From NCBI RefSeq assembly GCF_022414535.1, contig NZ_JADWYM010000046.1, positions 1 through 51,554 of the forward strand: DNA of 51,554 nucleotides, in the 5' to 3' direction. A model generated the notes under the pieces. That model had not been told where the DNA came from and ran no database searches. It saw nothing but the letters and a program-made list of their open reading frames with translations. Both the position numbers and the translations under genes were made by a program. The DNA comes from Streptomyces sp. MUM 2J. GTDB lineage: Bacteria; Actinomycetota; Actinomycetes; Streptomycetales; Streptomycetaceae. Positions 44,522 through 51,554 of this stretch are shown piece by piece (positions within the stretch are counted from its first letter, which is position 1; each line of letters opens with the position of its first letter).

Positions 44522-45449
44522 GGGCGGGGTCTCCCTTCCCGGCGGCCGCGTCGATCCGGGCGAGGGCCTTCCCGATGTCGCGCGCCGAGTTGACCGGGAC
44601 CACGCCGAGCCCGGGGTGCTGCCGCTTGAGGAGGTTGGCGAGGGTGCGGGCCGGCGGCAGGGACACCGTCACCCCGGGCGCGAGCCGGACGAGGGAGGCG
44701 AGGCACCGGTCCCAGCGCACCGGCCGCACGACCTGGTCGACGAGCCGCTGCCGGATCAGTTCGGGGTCGGCGACCGCCTCGCCGTCGGCGTTGGAGAGCA
44801 GGAGTCCGCGCGGCGGGGCGAAGGGGATCGCGGCGGCCGCGGCGGCCACCGTCTGCCGCGCGGACTCCATGAACGGGGTGTGGAAGGCGCCGGCGACCGG
44901 GAGCCGCTTGACCGTCGTGGAGCCGGGCGGCGTGGCGGCCAGTTCGTCGAGCCGCTCGGTGAGGCCGGCGGCCACGATCTGGCCGGGGCCGTTGAACGTG
45001 GCCGCGGTCAGGCCGAGTTCGGAGATCCGGGCCAGCACCTCCGACGCGTCGCCGCCGACGACGGCCGCCATCGAGGTGGGTGCCTCGGCGCAGGCGGCGG
45101 CCATCGCACGGCCGCGGACCGCGGCCAGCCGCACCGCGTCGACGGGTCCGAGGACCCCCGCGTACGCCGCGGCGGTGAGCTCTCCGACGGAGTGTCCGAC
45201 CGCCACGTCGGCCTGTCCGGTCCCGGCCAGTTCCGGGTGCGCCAGCAGCCCGGCGGCGACCAGCAGCGGCTGGGTGTTCTCGGTCCGGGCGATCTCCGCG
45301 GCCGAGGCCCTGGTGCCCAGGTGGACGAGGTCGCAGTCCGCTGCCTCGGACCAGGCCCGTGCACGCTCGGCATGGGCGGGGTCGCGAAGCCATCCGGCCA
45401 GCATGCCGGGGGCCTGGGAGCCCTGGCCCGGTGCCATGATCGCGAACAT
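44508..45449 (-). CDS. Malonyl-CoA:ACP acyltransferase (FabD type)
   Basis: A 313-residue acyltransferase with GQGSQAPG at the N-terminus, nucleophile Ser87 in VGHSVGELT, and a catalytic His in AGAFHTPFM. It supplies malonyl-ACP to the KS-CLF in trans; many type II PKS clusters borrow the primary FabD instead, so a dedicated copy is worth noting. ATG 45449 starts after a 116-bp gap from the permease gene. Confidence 0.93.
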   Translation of the reverse strand: MFAIMAPGQGSQAPGMLAGWLRDPAHAERARAWSEAADCDLVHLGTRASAAEIARTENTQPLLVAAGLLAHPELAGTGQADVAVGHSVGELTAAAYAGVLGPVDAVRLAAVRGRAMAAACAEAPTSMAAVVGGDASEVLARISELGLTAATFNGPGQIVAAGLTERLDELAATPPGSTTVKRLPVAGAFHTPFMESARQTVAAAAAAIPFAPPRGLLLSNADGEAVADPELIRQRLVDQVVRPVRWDRCLASLVRLAPGVTVSLPPARTLANLLKRQHPGLGVVPVNSARDIGKALARIDAAAGKGDPARAGA

Positions 45450-45565
45450 TCGTTCAACCCCCTTTCGGGTGTGCCCCTCGCGTCGGCGCCGGGTCGGCGG
45501 GCGGAGTGGTGGGCAGTGGTGGGGAGTGGTACGCCGTGCGGTGCCTCGCGGGGAGCGGGCCGGCG

Positions 45566-46357
45566 CTACTGCCGACCGGTGCTCTTGGCGAACCGGCGGA
45601 CCGCCGCGAAGCCGAAGCCGAGGAACCAGGCCACGATGTTGACGACGGCCCCGGCGAGGCTGGAGTGCTCCCCGCTGAAGCTGTAGCCGTCGGTCAGGGT
45701 GTAGCGGGCGAGCGTCGACACGCCGTACATCGGCGTGTAGCGCGAGATCTCCAGCATGGTGCCGCTGAGCGGGATGAACAGGTTGCCGAGGAAGGCGAGC
45801 GCGGTCATGGTCAGACCGGGCATGTGCATCACGACGTCGGGCTTGAGGGCGAGACCGAGCAGGATGCCGAGCGCGGCGAAGACCGCGGCGCCGAGCCAGG
45901 CGACCAGCAGCGAGATCACCCACACCCGGACACTGGCTTCGGCACCGGTGACGCGGCCGAGGACTCCCACGATGGCCACCGGCACCGCGGCCATCACCAC
46001 CGAGCACAGGACCTTGACGAGCAGGTATCCGGGCGGGGCGAGCGGGCTCAGCGCGATCGTGCGCATCCAGCCCGCCGACTTCTCCACGGAGATGGTGGCC
46101 GCCGAGCTGGTGGCGGCCATGGCGGCGCCGTACACCGCGATGCCGATCATCATCCAGGCGGCGAAGTTGCCGTGCGGCAGCGTGCCGTGGGACGGGGCGG
46201 TGCGGAACAGGGCGAGATACAGCACGGCCGGGAGGAGAAGGGTGAAGATCGTCGTCTGGCGGTTGAACCGGCGGCGCAGCTCATAGCGGATGAAGGTCGG
46301 GTTGACGCCGGCGAACGGTGAGGTGCGTGCGGTGGGGGGCGCGGTCAGGGTGCTCAT
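45566..46357 (-). CDS. ABC-2 type exporter, permease subunit
   Basis: A 263-residue ABC-2 permease with six hydrophobic segments and typical GWMRTIALSPL-like cytoplasmic loop. It pairs with the ATPase encoded immediately upstream, whose stop overlaps its ATG by four bases. Likely a drug/product exporter. Confidence 0.92.
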   Translation of the reverse strand: MSTLTAPPTARTSPFAGVNPTFIRYELRRRFNRQTTIFTLLLPAVLYLALFRTAPSHGTLPHGNFAAWMMIGIAVYGAAMAATSSAATISVEKSAGWMRTIALSPLAPPGYLLVKVLCSVVMAAVPVAIVGVLGRVTGAEASVRVWVISLLVAWLGAAVFAALGILLGLALKPDVVMHMPGLTMTALAFLGNLFIPLSGTMLEISRYTPMYGVSTLARYTLTDGYSFSGEHSSLAGAVVNIVAWFLGFGFAAVRRFAKSTGRQ

Positions 46358-47313
46358 CGCAGGCCCTCCAGGTCGGTGCGGCCGTTGGTCGTGATGGCCA
46401 TGAACGCCTCCTCGAGACTGCGGGGGACTACCTCGATCTCGGTGGCGGAGGTGCGGTTGACCAGGACGCGCAGCAGGGCGTCGGAGTCGGTCGTGTCGAA
46501 GAAGTGGCGGTCGCCGCGGACCACGCAGGAGCGCACGCCCGGGGAGGCGGCCACCGCCGCGGCGTCGGACGGGCTGATCTGCGCGGAGACGGTACGGCCG
46601 GCGAAGGCGGCGCGGATCGACGAGGCCGACCCGTCGGCCACGACGCGCCCCTGGTCCACCATCACCACACGGTCGGCGAACTGGTCGGCCTCTTCCATGT
46701 AGTGCGTGGCGAACAGGACGGTCATGCCGCGCTGGACGTCCTCACGGACGGTGGCCCAGAACTCGCGGCGGGCCGCGACGTCCATCCCGGCCGTCGGCTC
46801 GTCCAGGACCAGGAACTCCGGGTTCGACAGCAGCGCGACGGCGAACCGCAGCCGCTGCTGCTCGCCCCCGGAGCACTCGGAGACCCTGCGGTGCCGCAGC
46901 CGGGTGATGCCGGCCCGGCTCATCACGGCCTCCGGGTCGGTGCCGGTGTGCAGCGAGCCGAGCATGCGGACCGTGGCCTCGACGGTCAGGTCGGGCAGCA
47001 GCCCACCGCTCTGCAGGACCGCCGCGACACGGCCGGCGCGGACCGCCTGCTGCGGCGGACCGCCGAACAGCTCCACGTGTCCGGAGTCGGGGCGCGCCAG
47101 CCCCAGGAGCATGTCGATCGCGGTCGTCTTGCCGGCACCGTTCGGCCCGAGGAACGCCACGACCTCACCTCGCCGGATCCGCAGATCCAGGCCGTTCACC
47201 GCGGCGAACTCCTCGCCCCTCGCGTTGGTGAACCGCTTGACGACCGCGCTGAGCACGGCGGCATCCGAGGACGTCACCTCCCTCGGTGCCGGACGGGGTT
47301 GAGTTTCGGTCAT
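46354..47313 (-). CDS. ABC exporter, ATP-binding subunit
   Basis: A 319-residue ATPase of the DrrA type. Walker A is GPNGAGKTT, the signature is SECSGGEQQR and Walker B is FLVLDEPTAGMD; His in FATHYMEEA is the switch. It is the first gene of the 18-gene operon. ATG 47313 follows GAGGACTG. Such pairs export antibiotics and confer self-resistance, and with the MFS pump at the operon end the cluster has two exporters. Confidence 0.94.
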   Translation of the reverse strand: MTETQPRPAPREVTSSDAAVLSAVVKRFTNARGEEFAAVNGLDLRIRRGEVVAFLGPNGAGKTTAIDMLLGLARPDSGHVELFGGPPQQAVRAGRVAAVLQSGGLLPDLTVEATVRMLGSLHTGTDPEAVMSRAGITRLRHRRVSECSGGEQQRLRFAVALLSNPEFLVLDEPTAGMDVAARREFWATVREDVQRGMTVLFATHYMEEADQFADRVVMVDQGRVVADGSASSIRAAFAGRTVSAQISPSDAAAVAASPGVRSCVVRGDRHFFDTTDSDALLRVLVNRTSATEIEVVPRSLEEAFMAITTNGRTDLEGLR

Positions 47314-48000
47314 CTTCAGTCCTCGCGATTCGGTGGGGGGATGCCTTGGCGGAAACCACTCTTGCGTGGCCCGCTATCCACCCGAACCGGAGCGGCTATC
47401 GGTGCCCTATCGAAGTCGCCGCACAGGGTCCCGGCCTGTGCGGCTCCCCTCCGCACGCCGCGGCCGGTCGTCGTGCCGGGCCCGCCCCGGCAGGACGCGG
47501 ACCGGGGTTCCGGCCGAAACCCCGGTGTGCCCGGTAGGAGCGCCCCGGCCGAAACCGCCGAGGGCGCGCACCGGAACCCGCGCACGGCGGGCAGGTGGCC
47601 GCCCGGCGGGCCACCGCCCCGTCGCCCCTGCCTCCGGTCCGGTCCGGCGGGACGGCGCACGTCACCGGGTGCCGTGAACGACACCCGGATTCCGCGCTCG
47701 TCGCCCGGTCGGCCGGCCCGCCCCCTCGCGGACACCGCACCCCACGGGCGATACGGCAGCCGACAATCCGCTGTCAGCCTCTACGACACCACGAGATCAA
47801 CCTCATCGACTGAACCGAGCAACCGCTTTTCCTCAAATGATCCGTCCCGGCACTTTGCCTGAACTTTGCCGTAGACGACCGAAAGCGTGCTCGTCACCTT
47901 CGTTTCAGTCAGCTGCTGGATCATGTTATTGACTTCAACCGTCAAAAGGACTGAGGATCACCAGGCACATGAAGCGGATCGGGAACCTCAAGGGGAATTC
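47314..48000. other. Long upstream region of the biosynthetic operon
   Basis: These 687 bp carry no supported gene; the open frames seen in both strands lack ribosome binding sites and domains. The left two-thirds is GC-rich and the stretch 47760-47950 is AT-richer and promoter-like. It separates the operon from the divergent sigma-factor remnant and holds the candidate SARP repeat. Confidence 0.5.
47852..47870 (-). promoter_or_regulatory. Candidate SARP operator (11-bp-spaced direct repeat)
   Basis: On the minus strand GGCAAAGT occurs twice with an exact 11-bp period (GGCAAAGTTCAGGCAAAGT). SARP activators bind heptamer direct repeats one helical turn apart just upstream of the -10. A possible GATCAT -10 lies about 10 bp after the second repeat. 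If correct, the operon would have a leader of about 500 bases. The opposite direction (sigma-factor remnant) is an alternative target. Confidence 0.4.
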
Positions 48001-48684
48001 GTGATGGACGGCAGGGACGACTCCTGTCCTCAAGCCCGTGCGAGTGATGCACACTTGACCTGGCTGGTGCGATCCGACAGGACGGAACACGGACGGGAGA
48101 GAGCCCTTTCCGAGCTCTATCGCAGGCATTATTCTGCCGTGCTTGCCCACGCCCGCCATTACTGCCGGGACGAATCTGCGGCCGAAGACCTCGCATCCGA
48201 GTCATTCGTCGAGACCATCGCTGCGGTGGGTGACGGCGCCGGCCCTGCCGAGGCATGGCGACCGTATTTGTTCACGGCCGCGCACCGGCTGGCTTCATCC
48301 TGGGCCACCAGGTCTCACAGAGAACGGCTCTCGGCGGATTTCGCCGCCTGGGCCGGCAGTGGCGAACCGGGTCGGCGGACGGAGGACTCCGTCATGTGAC
48401 CGGGGCCGACCGTCCTCAGGTTCGACGGAGTCGATTTCTCCGGCAGCAGGGACGCCTCCGCCCGTGCTCGCCTCAGGGCGACCACCGGCGATCTTGCGGT
48501 GCTGGAGCTCCGCCTCGACTCGCCGAGGGCAGAGCCCTGTGCCCGGTTCGGTGCGTCGAACGGCCCGGTCTGCGAGGTGGTCACGCGGATTCCCGTGATC
48601 ACCGGCGTGCACCAGGTGTTCGTCACGGTCCTGTGCCTCACCGAGAAGCCGTGTGTGGAGTTCCACTGGTTCGCCACCACGTGA
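48001..48684 (+). pseudogene. Remnant of an ECF sigma factor fused to a CBM6-like domain
   Basis: The first 132 codons (GTG 48001 or ATG 48004, after AAGGGGAA) encode ECF region 2: ALSELYRRHYSAVLAHARHY and DESAAEDLASESFVETI, ending in an in-frame TGA at 48397-48399. Region 4, needed for -35 recognition, is absent. In the same frame after the stop, codons to TGA 48684 read as the C-terminal part of a family 6 carbohydrate-binding module (RFDGVDFSG, LAVLELRLDSP, ITGVHQVFVTV, VEFHWFATT). Actinobacterial ECF groups with long C-terminal extensions including carbohydrate-binding domains are known. This looks like such a gene with its middle deleted. Confidence 0.65.
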
Positions 48685-48870
48685 CCTGGAGGAAGGGAGC
48701 CTTGTGCGGAGCGGACTCGCGGCAGGGATCGGCCGGGTCCCGAGCGTGGGCACGACCTGCTGCACAGCAACACGTCCGTCACGCTCTGGACGAGCGCGCC
48801 ACCGCTTCCGGGCGACGGGCCACGAGGACAAAGAGGGCCGGTGGGCACGGAGTGGCCGGCAACGGGCACG

Positions 48871-48911
48871 AAAAATGCCCTCCAAACCACGTTTCCGCAG
48901 TTCAGAGGGCA
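48871..48911 (-). terminator. Intrinsic terminator of tRNA-Ala
   Basis: On the minus strand the stem TGCCCTC/GAGGGCA (loop of 22 bases) is followed directly by TTTTT, eight bases beyond the tRNA 3' end. A U-tract terminator of this kind is unusual in such GC-rich DNA but expected after a tRNA gene. Confidence 0.75.
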
Positions 48912-48919
48912 CTTGACAG

Positions 48920-48992
48920 TGGAGCCTAGGGGAGTCGAACCCCTGACATCCGCCATGCAAAGACGGCGCTCTACCAACTGAGCTAAGGCCCC
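48920..48992 (-). tRNA. tRNA-Ala (anticodon TGC)
   Basis: The 73-base minus-strand sequence folds into a standard cloverleaf: acceptor GGGGCCT with AGGCTCC (one G-T pair), D arm AGCTCAGTTGGTAGAGC, anticodon stem CCGTC/GGCGG with loop TTTGCAT, and T arm GGGGTTCGACTCCCC. The anticodon is TGC. No CCA is encoded. Confidence 0.97.
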
Positions 48993-49174
48993 TCACGGGA
49001 TACGTCCGCCCGGAAGCACTGCATCCCGGCCGGCGTCGTCGACCAGACTACCCGGTCGCCCCCACTATCTCCCAACAAGATTGGGGGTCCCCGCGGACGA
49101 CCACGCTCCGTAAGATGCACGGCGTGGTTCGCGGCAGCGAAGCACGTTTCTTGGGGAAGCGATGGGGAGACGCA

Positions 49175-49723
49175 ATGGACGCCGCACAGCAGGAAGCCAC
49201 CGCGAGAGCGCGGGAACTGCAGCGGAACTGGTACGGGGAGCCGTTGGGGGCGCTCTTCCGTAAGCTCATCGACGACCTGGGCCTCAACCAGGCACGTCTT
49301 GCGGGGGTACTGGGACTGTCCGCACCGATGCTGTCCCAGCTGATGAGCGGTCAGCGGGCAAAGATCGGAAATCCGGCCGTCGTGCAGCGCGTGCAACTAC
49401 TGCAGGAACTCGCCGGGCAGGTGGCGGACGGCAGTGCCAGCGCGGCCGAGGCGACCGAGCGCATGGAGGAGATCAAGAAGTCGCAGGGGGGCTCGGTGCT
49501 GAGCAACACCACGCAGACGACCAGCAGTTCCGGAGCGCCCACGGTCAAGCGCGTGGTCCGCGAGATCCAGTCGCTGCTGCGCTCGGTCTCCGCCGCCGGC
49601 GACATCCTCCAGGCCGCGGACACCCTCGCCCCGACCCACCCCGAACTGGCAGAGTTCCTCCGGGTGTACGGGGCGGGCCGCACCTCCGACGCAGTCGCGC
49701 ACTACCAGTCCCACCAGAACTGA
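49175..49723 (+). CDS. Small helix-turn-helix DNA-binding protein
   Basis: A 182-residue cytoplasmic protein with a Cro/C1-like HTH (about 28-60; LNQARLAGVLGLSAPMLSQL) and a helical C-terminal region with a Ser/Thr-rich linker. It precedes a Ser/Thr kinase gene by about 140 bp. In Streptomyces this pair and the neighbouring tRNA-Ala are, from memory, conserved near oriC. Target genes are unknown. ATG 49175 is chosen as the only in-frame ATG near the conserved region; the longer reading from 49115 is unlikely. Confidence 0.85.
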   Translation: MDAAQQEATARARELQRNWYGEPLGALFRKLIDDLGLNQARLAGVLGLSAPMLSQLMSGQRAKIGNPAVVQRVQLLQELAGQVADGSASAAEATERMEEIKKSQGGSVLSNTTQTTSSSGAPTVKRVVREIQSLLRSVSAAGDILQAADTLAPTHPELAEFLRVYGAGRTSDAVAHYQSHQN

Positions 49724-49863
49724 CCCCTCCGAAGCCCCCTTGACCAGGGGGACTTCGGGGGTGCGGCAGCGGCACCGAAGGAGACAGGGGCGGACAAGGG
49801 ACCCGAGGCCACCCGGATATCGGGACGTGCCGCAGGTCACAGGGGGAGGAGTAGCGCACAGCG

Positions 49864-51554
49864 ATGGGTGAGGTCTTCGCCGGCCGGTACGAACTGGCCG
49901 ATCCGATCGGCCGCGGCGGCGTCGGCGCCGTCTGGCGCGCCTGGGACCACCGCCGCCGCCGGTACGTGGCCGCCAAGGTCCTGCAGCAGAGCGACGCGCA
50001 CTCCCTGCTGCGCTTCGTCCGCGAGCAGGCCCTGCGGATCGACCACCCGAACGTGCTCGCCCCCGCCAGCTGGGCCGCCGACGACGACAAGGTCCTGTTC
50101 ACGATGGATCTCGTCACCGGCGGCTCGCTGGTCCATCTCGTCGGGGACTACGGCCCCCTGCCCCCGGCCTTCGTGTGCACGCTCCTGGACCAGTTGCTGG
50201 CGGGCCTGGCGGCCGTGCACGCGGAGGGCGTCGTCCACCGGGACGTCAAGCCCGCCAACGTGCTCCTGGAGGCCACCGGCACCCGGCGTCCCCGGCTGCG
50301 GCTGTCCGACTTCGGCATCGCCATGCGTCTGGGCGAGCCGCGCCTGACGGAGACCAACCTCGTGGTGGGTACGCCGGGTTACCTCGCTCCGGAGCAGATG
50401 ATGGGCGCCGAGCCGGACTTCCCGGCCGACCTGTTCGCCGCCGGCCTGGTCGCCCTGTACCTGCTGGAAGGCGCCAAGCCGGACGCCAAGGCTCTCATCC
50501 AGCACTTCGCGGAGCACGGCACCCCGGGAGCCCCCAAGGGCATCCCCGAACCGCTCTGGCAGGTCGTGGCCGCGCTGCTGGAGCCCGACCCCGAGGCGCG
50601 GTTCCGTACGGCGACGGGGGCCCGCAAGGCGCTCGCCGCAGCCGCGGAGCTCCTGTCGGAACCCGGGCCCGACGACGAACTGATCGAGATCTTCGACCAG
50701 ATCGGCCCCCTGCCACCGGGCTTCGGCCCGAGCGGCCCCGACCGCCCGGCGCGGCGAAGGACGGGAGCCGAGACCGGTGCAGGCGCAGCAGCAGGCCCAG
50801 GAACAGCAGGAACAGCAGGAACAGCCGAGGCCGGAGCAGGCGCAGGGGCCGGAGGAGTAGAGGCCGGGGGAGCAGGGGCCGGCGAGGAGAGCCGGCACAG
50901 CTTCCAGGGGTCCCCGCCGCCGCTCCCGGCGCACCTGCCACCCCCGGGGAACGTCACCGGCGGCGGCACCGGCCCGTCGGCCGGTTCAGGCTCGGGCACC
51001 GGGGCGGGAGCGGGGGCGGGCTTCGGGCCCGGCCCGGTGTCCGGTACCGGCGCGGCTTCTGCCGCCGGGCCCGGCGCGGCCGATCCCGGATTCGGATCCC
51101 ACGCGGCAGCGGGCCCCGGATCCGGCCCCCCGCCCGCCGGCCCGGGCCCCACCCCCGGGGCCGCCTCCGGTTCCTCCTCCCGGCACGGCCCCCTCTCCGG
51201 ATCAGGGGCCGGCACCGGCCGGGTCTCCCCCGAGTCCATACCACCAGCTGGCTACGGCACCCCCGGATCCCCGTCCGGCTCCGGCCACGCCGCCCCCGGG
51301 ACCGCCTACGCTCCCGGCCAGGCCCCCGGACCCGTCCCCGGACCGGATCACGGCCCCCACCCACGTCCCGATGCGCGCCCCGGCCCACCCACCGGCGTCG
51401 TCGCCGAGCCCGTGCCCGGCTCCACGCCGGCCGGTCCCGCCGCCCGTCCCGCTCCGGCCCCGGGCTTCACACCACCGCCCTGGCCCGGCGCCGGCGCCCC
51501 GTCCCCCGTTCCGCGCCCCCCGGCGGATCCGCCCCCGCCCCTCGCCCCGCCGGC
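49864..51554 (+). CDS. Ser/Thr protein kinase with long disordered tail (partial, runs off window)
   Basis: An open frame from ATG 49864 to the window end, 563 codons without a stop. Kinase domain about residues 8-260: GRGGVGAVWRA, the ATP Lys in VAAKVL, HRDVKPANVLL, DFGIA and GTPGYLAPEQ. From about residue 290 it becomes a Gly/Ala/Pro/Ser-rich disordered stretch of more than 260 residues in this window. Any transmembrane helix or sensor domain would lie beyond the edge. The start follows GGGGGAGGAG. Substrates are unknown. The upstream HTH protein is a plausible partner. Confidence 0.9.
   Translation, partial: MGEVFAGRYELADPIGRGGVGAVWRAWDHRRRRYVAAKVLQQSDAHSLLRFVREQALRIDHPNVLAPASWAADDDKVLFTMDLVTGGSLVHLVGDYGPLPPAFVCTLLDQLLAGLAAVHAEGVVHRDVKPANVLLEATGTRRPRLRLSDFGIAMRLGEPRLTETNLVVGTPGYLAPEQMMGAEPDFPADLFAAGLVALYLLEGAKPDAKALIQHFAEHGTPGAPKGIPEPLWQVVAALLEPDPEARFRTATGARKALAAAAELLSEPGPDDELIEIFDQIGPLPPGFGPSGPDRPARRRTGAETGAGAAAGPGTAGTAGTAEAGAGAGAGGVEAGGAGAGEESRHSFQGSPPPLPAHLPPPGNVTGGGTGPSAGSGSGTGAGAGAGFGPGPVSGTGAASAAGPGAADPGFGSHAAAGPGSGPPPAGPGPTPGAASGSSSRHGPLSGSGAGTGRVSPESIPPAGYGTPGSPSGSGHAAPGTAYAPGQAPGPVPGPDHGPHPRPDARPGPPTGVVAEPVPGSTPAGPAARPAPAPGFTPPPWPGAGAPSPVPRPPADPPPPLAPP

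Noticed and set aside
48397..48399. Selenocysteine or programmed readthrough at the TGA in the sigma-CBM frame
   Set aside because: Region 4 and the membrane part are missing altogether, so readthrough would not restore a working sigma factor. Deletion and decay explain it better.

Overview
The window is chromosomal DNA from a high-GC actinomycete, almost certainly a Streptomyces. Supporting signs are third-position GC bias, frequent GTG/TTG starts, the CrgA and class E sortase genes, a SARP regulator, and a gene order that matches, from memory, the well-conserved Streptomyces block near oriC (around SCO3842-SCO3860 of S. coelicolor). No database search was possible, so every name rests on motifs and recalled family knowledge.

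Layout. (1) 1-2800: a mobile element made of a degenerate tyrosine-recombinase-like ORF and a DDE transposase split by a -1 frameshift, next to tRNA-Leu(CAG). (2) 3365-11599: the cell-wall and signalling operon fhaA, fhaB, PP2C phosphatase, rodA/ftsW, pbpA and PASTA kinase pknB. (3) 11808-18265: a mostly minus-strand core block with three class E sortases, a PabA/TrpG amidotransferase, a DUF881 protein, crgA on the plus strand, a rhomboid protease and a cyclophilin. A four-site DnaA-box cluster lies between crgA and the rhomboid gene. (4) 18582-20278: a DUF5324/NshA-like gene followed by a clear homologue of the thiostrepton-resistance 23S rRNA methyltransferase Tsr, whose promoter suggests a leaderless mRNA. 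(5) 20858-22222: a secreted alkaline phosphatase with a candidate PHO box.

(6) 22448-47313: a biosynthetic gene cluster. Two regulators (an AfsR-type SARP and a LuxR-type protein with a second N-terminal helix-turn-helix) sit beside an 18-gene, tightly packed minus-strand operon. It encodes an ABC exporter, a malonyltransferase, an AMP-ligase with its own carrier protein, a PLP aminotransferase, a stand-alone LanB glutamylation-domain protein, an SbnA/SbnB pair for L-2,3-diaminopropionate, a KR-ACP-DH set, a GNAT fused to about 500 residues of unknown function, a GcvT-like protein, a fused ketosynthase-chain-length-factor, a PPTase, a condensation-type acyltransferase and an MFS exporter. My reading is a highly reducing type II polyketide system making an unsaturated acyl chain joined to an amino acid, probably diaminopropionate, with a tRNA-dependent LanB-like step. 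I do not recognise this combination as a described pathway.

(7) 48001-51554: the remnant of an ECF sigma factor fused to a carbohydrate-binding module, tRNA-Ala(TGC), a small helix-turn-helix protein, and the start of another Ser/Thr kinase that runs off the window. The NshA-like gene and the tRNA-Ala/HTH/kinase block look like core flanks, so roughly 19.4-48.9 kb appears to be an accessory insertion close to oriC.
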